Of a DNA stretch of 19,965 nucleotides, positions 8,439-15,965 are shown in pieces. The notes under the pieces are model-generated. The model was given only the letters and a program-made list of their open reading frames with translations, did not search any database and was not told the DNA's origin. The DNA is from CAYSDL01 sp964429875 (GTDB lineage: Bacteria; Fidelibacterota; Marinisomatia; SCGC-AAA003-L08; D37C17), in the NCBI GenBank assembly GCA_964429875.1, contig CAYSDL010000024.1, positions 1-19,965 of the forward strand, written 5' to 3'. Numbering within the stretch: the first letter of the stretch is position 1; every line of letters begins with the position of its first letter. The position numbers and the translations under genes are program-made.

Positions 8439-9871
8439 TTTAAAATTATATCTAGAATCATTATAATATCAAATATATTACAATAATCATCTAAATTCAT
8501 ATCTCCAGCTTCGAATTGAAATTGATTAAAAGCAGTATCATTTAAAATAAATTCTACCATCAATATTATATCTTGAACATTTACTGATTGATCAAAATTT
8601 AGATCTCCATTAATAATATTTATTTCAGATTCAAAATCAATATTGACATTAACTATTGCATCTCCATATCCTGAATATGAAAAATGTATATAAGTACCTT
8701 GATCTAAGTAAGTAATACTTTGAGATGAACCAATAGGAATAAACCTCAATGAATTTAGGTTTAAGTTATTTGAAATAATTGACAATGTTCCATTATATGA
8801 TGAGCTTGATGGAATAATAGAATCACTTAAACTAATAGCCCCTCCATCATTAACATAGAATGTCTTAAATGCTGCTGATTGTTCAGATACTATTAGTTCA
8901 ATACTGGTATCCTCATCTAAAAAATTTACAGAAGTACTAATAGGTGATAAATGTTGCTGATCTAAGTAATAGTAAAAATCATTATTATCATTATTATAAA
9001 GTCCATTAAAATGATTTCTTGATAAAAAATCCAACCATACAGTTGAAAAATCAGTATTGTAATTAGTTGACAAAATATGATCTATGGAATAAAAAGAATT
9101 TCCAGTATCTGAATATTTATTCCACATTTCTCTTAATATATTACTGTTAAATTGATTGGGGCTATTATCAATAATAGATGATAAATAATGCCCAAAAAGA
9201 GCAATGCTATATCCATCTGTATCTGATATCTTTTGATCAGGGGAATTAAAAAAAGGACTGACCCAATATAAATAATCATCTCCATCAGGAACAATTACAT
9301 CTTCAATCCAAGTAGATGACATTTCCCAAAAATATGTATCTGAAGAGGAAGGAACTGTCCTATATGAACGCTGTATAGCATGGAAAAACTCATGGGCAAC
9401 TGTTAACCGCATCGTATTTACACCTGTAGTTAGAAATTCTCCAGGTTCGTATGCATTATCAATTATAATATAAGATGCTCCTGGGACTATATCATCTTGA
9501 TAGTTTACACCATAATATCCAGAAGCACGATCTTGAATATAAATATCATATACTCCATCAGAATCAGGAATTTCTGATAAAAATCCCATCATATTTACTA
9601 AAACATATCTGGATGAATCTGCTATTATTCCAACTTCATCAATATAATCAGGGATACTATTCCCATCTAAATTTGATTGAGATGGAGCATGCTCTCCTGT
9701 AGTGTCATAATGTATCAGAAAATATCCTGATGGGGATGGAGCCGTAGTATCAGTATCTGGCCTACTCCTTAAATCATTATTAAATATAGAACATTTTTCA
9801 ATATGTGATTCAAGAGAATAACTAGAGGAAAAACATAAAACTAACAATATGACTTTAAATAATAATTTCAT
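8435..9871 (-). CDS. Secreted zinc metallopeptidase (HExxH) with degenerate C-terminal dockerin-like module
   Basis: This 478-residue exported protein has a signal peptide over residues 1-20 (MKLLFKVILLVLCFSSSYS). The zinc site is TVAHEFFHAIQ (157-167), with His160 and His164 as ligands and Glu161 as catalytic base; FWEMSSTWIED (181-191) follows with Glu183 or Glu190 as candidate third ligand. The pattern HEFFHAIQ followed by W.E...W.ED resembles the putative metalloproteases typified by MXAN_6640. A Ca-binding-like stretch, NLDGNSIPDYID (67-78), precedes the catalytic domain. About 310-415 is a beta-rich domain, and 422-478 is a dockerin-like pair whose loops keep acidic/Asn positions but lose the usual Gly. 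The gene starts 14 bp after the glutamate dehydrogenase stop on the same strand, so the two are likely cotranscribed. No ribosome site is visible. Substrate unknown. Confidence 0.75.
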   Translation of the reverse strand: MKLLFKVILLVLCFSSSYSLESHIEKCSIFNNDLRSRPDTDTTAPSPSGYFLIHYDTTGEHAPSQSNLDGNSIPDYIDEVGIIADSSRYVLVNMMGFLSEIPDSDGVYDIYIQDRASGYYGVNYQDDIVPGASYIIIDNAYEPGEFLTTGVNTMRLTVAHEFFHAIQRSYRTVPSSSDTYFWEMSSTWIEDVIVPDGDDYLYWVSPFFNSPDQKISDTDGYSIALFGHYLSSIIDNSPNQFNSNILREMWNKYSDTGNSFYSIDHILSTNYNTDFSTVWLDFLSRNHFNGLYNNDNNDFYYYLDQQHLSPISTSVNFLDEDTSIELIVSEQSAAFKTFYVNDGGAISLSDSIIPSSSSYNGTLSIISNNLNLNSLRFIPIGSSQSITYLDQGTYIHFSYSGYGDAIVNVNIDFESEINIINGDLNFDQSVNVQDIILMVEFILNDTAFNQFQFEAGDMNLDDYCNIFDIIMILDIILN

Positions 9872-9885
9872 ATTGCAATATAATG

Positions 9886-11223
9886 CTAAACAACGCCTTG
9901 GTCAAGCATAGAATCTGCAACTTTAATAAAGCCTGCTATATTTGCTCCTTTTATATAGTTTACATTTCCATTTTCAGAACCATATTTAACACATTTTTCA
10001 TGAATGCTTTTCATAATATTTTTAAGTTTATTATCAACTTCTTCTCTTGACCAAGATGAAAACATACTATTTTGACTCATTTCAAGTCCAGAGACAGCAA
10101 CCCCACCAGCATTAGCTGCTTTGCCTGGACCAAACAGAATATTGTTTTTTACAAATACATCTATTGCATTAGGAGTTGAAGGCATATTAGCTCCTTCAGC
10201 AATACACATACAATTATTATTAAGTAAATTTTTAGCATCAGAATCATCTATTTCATTTTGAGTAGCACTTGGGATAGCTACATCACAAACTGTATTCCAA
10301 GGCTTTTGCCCTTCAAAATATTGAGCCCCAAATTTATCAGCATATTCTTTAATTCTTCCACGTCTATTATTTTTAAGATCTAAAATAAAATTAAACTTTT
10401 CACCTATAATACCATCAGGATCATAGATAAAGCCTGAAGAATCAGATAAAGTCACAACTTTTCCTCCTAAATCATTAACTTTTTCAGTAGCATATTGAGC
10501 CACATTTCCTGATCCAGAAACAGCAACAATTTTATCTTTAATAGAATCTCCCTTTGTATTTAGCATTTCTTCAGCAAAATATACAGCGCCATATCCTGTT
10601 GCTTCTGGCCTTATTAAACTACCGCCCCAATTTAATCCTTTGCCTGTTAATACGCCTGTAAATTCATTTCTCAATTTTTTATATTGTCCAAACATAAATC
10701 CAATTTCTCTTGCTCCAACTCCAATATCTCCAGCTGGAACATCTGTATACGGGCCAATATGTCTTTGTAATTCTGACATAAATGATTGGCAAAATTTCAT
10801 TACTTCATTATCTGATTTTCCTTTAGGATCAAAATCAGATCCTCCCTTACCACCTCCAATTGGAAGTGTAGTTAAACTATTTTTGAAAATTTGTTCAAAA
10901 CCAAGAAATTTTAAAATACCTAGATTCACTGATGGATGAAACCTAAGGCCACCTTTATAGGGACCTATTGAAGAATTAAACTCAACTCTAAAGCCTCTAT
11001 TTACTTTTATATTTCCTTGATCATCTACCCAAGGGACTCTAAACATTATTACCCTTTCTGGTTCAACTATCCTATCAAGAATATTAGCATGCATATATTG
11101 AGGATTATCTTGAAGAAAACCCCAAATAGACTCTATAACTTCTTTTACAGCTTGATGAAATTCTAACTGTTCAGGGTTTTTAGAAGTTAAATTCTCCATA
11201 AATTGCTCGATAGAGTTATACAT
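9886..11223 (-). CDS. gdhA: NADP-type glutamate dehydrogenase
   Basis: This enzyme interconverts glutamate with 2-oxoglutarate and ammonia. At 445 residues it matches the usual length of the hexameric bacterial GdhA family. Diagnostic motifs are GPYKGGLRFHP (87-97), LPIGGGKGGSDFDPKGK (120-136, with the catalytic-region Lys126), PAGDIGVGAREIG (163-175, with Asp166), the Rossmann-fold SGSGNVAQYA (236-245) and CIAEGANMPSTPNA (340-353). Small-subunit bacterial enzymes of this type usually use NADP(H) and assimilate ammonia, but coenzyme choice is inferred. A good ribosome site, AAAGGAT, lies 7 nt before the ATG (complement of 11231-11237). The secreted metallopeptidase gene follows 14 bp downstream, an arrangement that would fit use of peptide-derived glutamate. 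Confidence 0.95.
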   Translation of the reverse strand: MYNSIEQFMENLTSKNPEQLEFHQAVKEVIESIWGFLQDNPQYMHANILDRIVEPERVIMFRVPWVDDQGNIKVNRGFRVEFNSSIGPYKGGLRFHPSVNLGILKFLGFEQIFKNSLTTLPIGGGKGGSDFDPKGKSDNEVMKFCQSFMSELQRHIGPYTDVPAGDIGVGAREIGFMFGQYKKLRNEFTGVLTGKGLNWGGSLIRPEATGYGAVYFAEEMLNTKGDSIKDKIVAVSGSGNVAQYATEKVNDLGGKVVTLSDSSGFIYDPDGIIGEKFNFILDLKNNRRGRIKEYADKFGAQYFEGQKPWNTVCDVAIPSATQNEIDDSDAKNLLNNNCMCIAEGANMPSTPNAIDVFVKNNILFGPGKAANAGGVAVSGLEMSQNSMFSSWSREEVDNKLKNIMKSIHEKCVKYGSENGNVNYIKGANIAGFIKVADSMLDQGVV

Positions 11224-11374
11224 ACATTTGATCCTTTCAAAAAATTAGCAAATACATCATATAAATTTACACATTGTAATAATAATTTTATATACTTTGT
11301 TAATAATAAAAAGGACAATAAAATAAAGTGCTATTTTCAGATTGCATTTTAATAAGGATGCAAAAAAATAAATA
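11224..11374. promoter_or_regulatory. Divergent intergenic region between gdhA and the RND operon
   Basis: This 151-bp AT-rich region must contain the promoters of both divergent units. I find no convincing -35/-10 pair. It holds the gdhA ribosome site (11231-11237). It also holds an inverted repeat, TTGCAT (11342-11347) and ATGCAA (11358-11363) with a 10-bp spacer, just before the RND start; this could be an operator or a small hairpin. A five-codon frame beginning at 11358 (MQKNK) ends with a TAA that overlaps the RND ATG by one base (TAATG, 11373-11377). Confidence 0.3.
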
Positions 11375-13675
11375 ATGATTAGTAAATTAAAAAATATTTT
11401 CACCCTATTTAGTCTAAAATATTCAAAGCTTACTGTTTTAATAACACTATTCTTTACTTTTGTAATAATAAGCGGTTTTAGATACTTACATCAAGATGAT
11501 GATATGGTGAAACTACTACCAGATGATATGCAATCTATTATCACTTTTGAAGAAATCACTGACGAATTTGGAAATTATGAATTTATGTATGTTGCTATGG
11601 GGAACAGCAACAAAAATATATTTAACCAAGAATTATTATCAATAGCATGGGATCTATCTGAAAAATTTGAAAGTTTAGAAGAATGTGAAGAAGTAATATC
11701 TATTGCAACAATGGATAAGATGTATTTTGATCACAATGATAGCTCTATTGTTATAGATGACCTAATGCAGCAACGTGTACTTACTGAAAATCAAATCGAA
11801 AATATAAAATCATATTTGAATAATGATCCTGATAACAAATCAAGAATTATAAGTAAAAATGAAGACTATTTAAATATTGTTATTAGACCAAGGAATAATA
11901 ATGATTATCCATCATTATCAAGATCTATACATAAAATTACTGATGAATATCAAGATAAATTAGAATTTCATTATGGAGGACAAGCATATGTTACTGGGGC
12001 TGTTCCAGGAATAGTTGCAGATGAAGTTAAAGTATTGGTTCTTTATGGTTTATTATTAATGACATTCATTCTATTAATTAATCTAAAAAGTATTAAAGGA
12101 GTATTTTTAATACTTCTAATAATTTTATTATCTCTAGCAAGCATGCTTGGCTTTATGGGCTGGGTTTATCACTTTACATTAAGGGAAGCATTTTTCTTTA
12201 CATTAAATAACACCTCTATGCCAATTGTATTGCTTACTATTGCAAATTCTGATGGGGTTCATGTCATAAGTAGATTTTTTAAAGAATTACGCATTACTAA
12301 AAATTCACAAAGTGCAATCGAGTCGACAATGGAGCATCTTTTTAATCCTATAACTCTTACATCTATAACAACTTCTTCTGCTTTTTTATGCTTATGGTTT
12401 TCACCTATAAAAGGAATGAATGGTTATGGAGCTACTATTGCTTTTGGTATAATGTGGGCATGGCTATTATCACTAACATTACTTCCAGCATTAATATCAC
12501 TATTCTCATGGGATCCTAAATCAAGATCTATTTCAAAGCCAGGGAGATTAGAAAAAGTTATTATTAGCTTTGGCTCCATAGTTACAAAATATCCTAAAAA
12601 AATTCTGAGCTTTGGTTTAGGTATAATAGCAATTTCAATTGTAGGTCTCTTCTTTATAAAAGTAGAAGTCAATTATGTAGAGATGTTTAAAAAGGGGAAT
12701 ATTTTAAGGGACTCAGCAATTTTTTTAGATGAAAACATGACAGGAAATCTTAATGTTTTAATTCAAGTTACATCTAATAATGGAGAGGGATCTTTGAAAA
12801 ATCCAAAGAATTTAAAAGATATAGAAAAACTGCAAAATTTCCTTGGAGAAATGGATGTAGTTACATCTACAATATCTATTATTGATATTGTAAAACAACT
12901 TCATAAAACAATTATGGATGATAATCCCGATTATCAAACCATCCCAAATAGCAGAGAAAAAATAAATAATTTATTTTGGTTATATAATATGAATGATGGA
13001 GCAGATGTAAGTTCTTTAATAAATGATGACAATGATACTGCTGTAATTACTGCATTAATGAAAACTTTTTCAACATCAGAAATGAATGAATATAAAATCA
13101 ATATTCAAAATTTTATAAATGAGAATATTCAAAATAATAATATTAAATTTGAATTATCAGGAGTAATGGCATTTTTATCTGATTTCATTTTCTTAGTTAT
13201 AAAATCATCAATCATTAGCATTATCGCATCTGTGATTTTGATTGCATTAATTTCTACATATTTTTTCAAATCATGGAAATTTGGATTATTATCTATTATC
13301 CCCTTGACTGGAGCTGTTATTGTAGATTTTGGATTAATGGGTTTATTTGGAATTGATTTAACTCATATGACAGCAATACTTAGTTCAATAATTATTGGTG
13401 TTGGAGTTGATTTTTCTATTCATTATTGCTCTGAATATAAAAACTTACTCCAGAATAATAAATTAAGTAAAACAAAAACAACTATAGAAAATGTTGGGCA
13501 TCCAATACTTCTGGATGCACTATCTAATATGAGCTTTGCATCTTTAATGTTATCAACTATTATTCCAATGGTCCAAATTGGAGGTCTAATGGTGTTTGCT
13601 ATGCTTGCATGTTCATTTGGGACATTAACTCTTTTAGCTTCTGCTATTGAGATTGGTAAAAATAAATTAACTTGA
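11375..13675 (+). CDS. RND-superfamily (MMPL-type) transporter
   Basis: This 766-residue inner-membrane protein has the duplicated RND plan: one helix (about 17-35), a large extracytoplasmic domain (about 36-215), five helices (about 218-376), then a seventh helix (about 407-428), a second external domain (about 430-600) and five more helices (about 605-757). The helix-4 signatures are IANSDGVHVISRF (289-301) in the first half and IGVGVDFSIHYCSEY (674-688) in the second, with acidic residues Asp293 and Asp679 inside the membrane, as expected for proton-driven RND pumps. The size and the LolA-like partner next door match the MMPL/hydrophobe group rather than the tripartite AcrB type, so a lipid-like or lipoprotein cargo is inferred. 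First gene of a three-gene operon. The nearest purine-rich site (AAGG, 11354-11357) is 17 nt upstream, too far for a normal ribosome site. Confidence 0.85.
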   Translation: MISKLKNIFTLFSLKYSKLTVLITLFFTFVIISGFRYLHQDDDMVKLLPDDMQSIITFEEITDEFGNYEFMYVAMGNSNKNIFNQELLSIAWDLSEKFESLEECEEVISIATMDKMYFDHNDSSIVIDDLMQQRVLTENQIENIKSYLNNDPDNKSRIISKNEDYLNIVIRPRNNNDYPSLSRSIHKITDEYQDKLEFHYGGQAYVTGAVPGIVADEVKVLVLYGLLLMTFILLINLKSIKGVFLILLIILLSLASMLGFMGWVYHFTLREAFFFTLNNTSMPIVLLTIANSDGVHVISRFFKELRITKNSQSAIESTMEHLFNPITLTSITTSSAFLCLWFSPIKGMNGYGATIAFGIMWAWLLSLTLLPALISLFSWDPKSRSISKPGRLEKVIISFGSIVTKYPKKILSFGLGIIAISIVGLFFIKVEVNYVEMFKKGNILRDSAIFLDENMTGNLNVLIQVTSNNGEGSLKNPKNLKDIEKLQNFLGEMDVVTSTISIIDIVKQLHKTIMDDNPDYQTIPNSREKINNLFWLYNMNDGADVSSLINDDNDTAVITALMKTFSTSEMNEYKINIQNFINENIQNNNIKFELSGVMAFLSDFIFLVIKSSIISIIASVILIALISTYFFKSWKFGLLSIIPLTGAVIVDFGLMGLFGIDLTHMTAILSSIIIGVGVDFSIHYCSEYKNLLQNNKLSKTKTTIENVGHPILLDALSNMSFASLMLSTIIPMVQIGGLMVFAMLACSFGTLTLLASAIEIGKNKLT

Positions 13676-13678
13676 GGT
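13674..13678 (+). promoter_or_regulatory. Ribosome binding site embedded in the RND stop codon
   Basis: GAGGT lies 4 nt before the ATG of the LolA-like gene and shares two bases with the TGA of the RND gene (13673-13675). It supports the chosen start and suggests translational coupling of the pair. Confidence 0.65.
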
Positions 13679-13682
13679 TAAC

Positions 13683-14444
13683 ATGTTAAAAATAATTTTA
13701 ACACTTTTTTATATATCATCACTATATGGCTTAACAGGACTTGAGCTTGCAATAAAAATGCAGGAAAGACCAAAACCCAATGATCTTAAATCTGAGAACA
13801 CTATGATCTTAATTAATAAAAAGGGAAAGAAAAAAACATCAAAGCTAATTAGTAAATCAAAAGATGATAGTAAAAAACAAATGATATGGTTTTTAGAACC
13901 AAAGGATGATTTTGGAATTTCATTTCTTAAAATAGAACATGACAAAGAAGATGATTACATGAATATGTGGCTCCCAGGTTTTAAAAAATTCAGAAGGATT
14001 TCTTCTCAAAAGAAAACAGATTCTTTTATGGGCTCTGATCTTAGTTTTGAAGATCTAACAAATAGAGATATTGATGAATATGAATATACTTTAGTAGAAG
14101 AAAATATTTCATGTGATGGTGGGGAGAATGAAGGGGAATGTTATAAATTAATCAGCGCACCCAAAGATTCAGATTCAGAATACAGTTACCATCTTACTTG
14201 GGTAACAAAAGATAATTATTTATCTGTAATGGAAGAATCATATGATAAAAATAAAGAACTTTTAAAAAAGAAATTGATAGAATTTAGTAAAATTGAAAAT
14301 TACTATATTATGAATAAACTATTTGTACATAATGTTCAAAAAAATCATAAAACATCATTAACAATTGATAAAATAAATATTAACTTAGGGTTTACAGATG
14401 ATATTTTTCATACAAAAACTTTAAAAAGAATTCCGCAGGATTAA
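13683..14444 (+). CDS. Outer-membrane lipoprotein-sorting protein, LolA-like
   Basis: This 253-residue periplasmic protein has a short signal peptide (about 1-16) followed directly by the usual opening TGLELAIKMQERPKP. The region WFLEPKDDFGISFL (69-82), MWLPGFKKFRRI (95-106) and SFMGSDLSFEDLTNRD (114-129) is the hallmark of the TP_0789-like LolA_like group: single-domain proteins with a half-barrel that binds acyl chains. Cys144 and Cys153 could form a disulfide. Genes of this group commonly sit beside MMPL-type RND transporters, as here, with 7 bp separating them. The pair probably moves a lipid or lipidated cargo through the envelope: the RND protein extracts it and this protein carries it. 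Cargo identity is unknown. Confidence 0.8.
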   Translation: MLKIILTLFYISSLYGLTGLELAIKMQERPKPNDLKSENTMILINKKGKKKTSKLISKSKDDSKKQMIWFLEPKDDFGISFLKIEHDKEDDYMNMWLPGFKKFRRISSQKKTDSFMGSDLSFEDLTNRDIDEYEYTLVEENISCDGGENEGECYKLISAPKDSDSEYSYHLTWVTKDNYLSVMEESYDKNKELLKKKLIEFSKIENYYIMNKLFVHNVQKNHKTSLTIDKININLGFTDDIFHTKTLKRIPQD

Positions 14445-14521
14445 TAATCGAAAATAATAAAAATAAATTAGAACTATTTAAATCTAATCCAAAAAAAGCA
14501 CTTTGGACTTTATCTATCCCT

Positions 14522-15799
14522 ATGATGCTAGGAATGAGCGTGCAGGCAATATATATGTTAATCGATACTGCTTTTATTGGAAAATGGGTTGGAGGATCAG
14601 CCCTTGCTGGGCTTGGTATTATTTTCCCTCCCCTTTTTATAATTATGGGAATTACATTTGGACTTGGATCTGGAGCAACAACAGTAATTGCTAAAAGTAT
14701 TGGAGAAGAGAATAAAGAAAAAGCAGATAATGCTGCAGACCATATTATTTTCTTAGGAATTATATTATCTTTATTTTTTATTCTTTTTGGATATTTCTTT
14801 GGTGAAAATATAATCAGGTATCAAAGTAGCGATTCTTCAATTATGAAGCATGCTTCAGATTATTTTTTCACTATGCTTATAGGAACATTTTTTATGATTA
14901 TGAGTATTTTTTTTAGGTCAATTTTATCTGGGGAGGGAGATAATTTACTCCCTATGAAAGTCCTTGGACTTGGGACCTTAATTAATCTCATTTTAGATCC
15001 CATATTTATTTATTATTATCAAATAAAAGGTGCAGCTCTAGCAACAGTTATAAGCCAAATAATTGTATTTATTATTTTTACAATTATGATGATATTTAAA
15101 AAACATACTTATATTACGATAAGTCCTTCTAAATTTAAATTTGATTCTAATATATTAATGCAAATTTTAAGATTAGGGGTTCCTGCATCTTTATCTATGC
15201 TAATAATGTCTATTGGATTATTTTTTTATAATAAAATATTAGCTATGACAGAGCTTCCAATGGAGGCAATTGCAGCCTATTCAACTGCTCATAGAATAGA
15301 ACATCTCTTTTTTATCCCCATCATATCTATTGCTACTAGTATGGTTACTTTAGTTGGAATGTTTTATGGAGCTAAAAGGCTAGATCTTATAAATAAAGTT
15401 ATATCCTATGGGTTAAAAAATGCAGTAGCAATTTCCTGTATATTTGGAATATTCTTTTTTACATCCTCAAAATTCATCTTCCCAGTTTTTACAAATGATA
15501 CAAAAATTATAAAAATTGGAATTGAATATTTTAAAATATTTTCTTTTGCAATTCCACTTGTAACACTAACTATGATTTGTAGTAGAGTTATGCAAGGACT
15601 TGGGAAAGCATATCCAATGTTAATTATTACATGCCTTAGGGTTATTATAATTAGCTGCACTGTAGCATATATTTTTATTGAGTATTTAAACAAGCCTCTT
15701 CATTATGCATGGTATGCTATTTTATTATCATGTATAGCCTCGTCACTACTTGCTAGTGTTTGGATGCTTGTAATTAAAAAAAATATTGTATTAGATTGA
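14522..15799 (+). CDS. MATE-family multidrug/sodium exporter (real start probably upstream)
   Basis: This is a 12-helix inner-membrane antiporter of the MATE family, 425 residues from the first ATG; the usual length is about 440-460. Recognisable features are the helix-1 region SVQAIYMLIDTAFIGKWVG, GLGSGATTVIAKSIGEEN and a second-half repeat beginning near LRLGVPASLSMLIMSIG. MATE proteins export cationic drugs or metabolites using a Na+ or H+ gradient. The ATG at 14522 cuts into helix 1. The same frame is open upstream back to the end of the LolA-like gene and encodes a normal MATE lead-in (KLELFKSNPKKALWTLSIP). No ATG, GTG or TTG exists there, so an ATC (14447) or ATA (14444) start just after an AGGA (14437-14440) is possible. 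Third gene of the RND-LolA-MATE unit. Confidence 0.85.
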   Translation: MMLGMSVQAIYMLIDTAFIGKWVGGSALAGLGIIFPPLFIIMGITFGLGSGATTVIAKSIGEENKEKADNAADHIIFLGIILSLFFILFGYFFGENIIRYQSSDSSIMKHASDYFFTMLIGTFFMIMSIFFRSILSGEGDNLLPMKVLGLGTLINLILDPIFIYYYQIKGAALATVISQIIVFIIFTIMMIFKKHTYITISPSKFKFDSNILMQILRLGVPASLSMLIMSIGLFFYNKILAMTELPMEAIAAYSTAHRIEHLFFIPIISIATSMVTLVGMFYGAKRLDLINKVISYGLKNAVAISCIFGIFFFTSSKFIFPVFTNDTKIIKIGIEYFKIFSFAIPLVTLTMICSRVMQGLGKAYPMLIITCLRVIIISCTVAYIFIEYLNKPLHYAWYAILLSCIASSLLASVWMLVIKKNIVLD

Positions 15800-15904
15800 T
15801 TCTATTGCTTTAATGTTACAGACTTTTACAATAATTGTTTTTAAATAAAAATAAAACCATACTATTATATTGCAACAGCAATTTGTTTTTTGCTCCTCCA
15901 AGTT

Positions 15905-15936
15905 AATAAAGGTCTTTATTTATAAAGGCCTTTATT
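15905..15936. terminator. Symmetric stem-loop / tandem palindromes between the MATE and hydrolase genes
   Basis: AATAAAGGTCTTTAT (15905-15919) can pair along its full length with ATAAAGGCCTTTATT (15922-15936), with one G-U wobble, giving a long AT-rich hairpin 106 bp after the MATE stop and 29 bp before the hydrolase ATG. It could terminate the RND operon. There is no strong T-run after it, so termination is uncertain. Each arm is also itself a 14-bp palindrome (ATAAAGGYCTTTAT), so a tandem protein-binding site is an equal alternative. The rest of 15800-15965 shows no gene, only two weak 5-bp stems. Confidence 0.4.
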
Positions 15937-15965
15937 ATTTATATTAATTCAAATTACATTTAGCT

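Noticed and set aside
10640..10939. 99-codon plus-strand frame opposite gdhA.
   Set aside because: Lies wholly inside the strongly supported glutamate dehydrogenase gene on the other strand and shows no domain features; a shadow frame.
14503..14694. 63-codon frame overlapping the start of the MATE gene.
   Set aside because: It is the +1 frame of the MATE coding region and has the odd composition expected of an out-of-frame translation.
15829..15894. Two short stems after the MATE gene (ACAATAATTGT followed by T-run; AGCAA...TTGCT), possible terminator or small RNA.
   Set aside because: Stems are only 5 bp and AT-rich; too weak to call next to the longer symmetric hairpin at 15905-15936.
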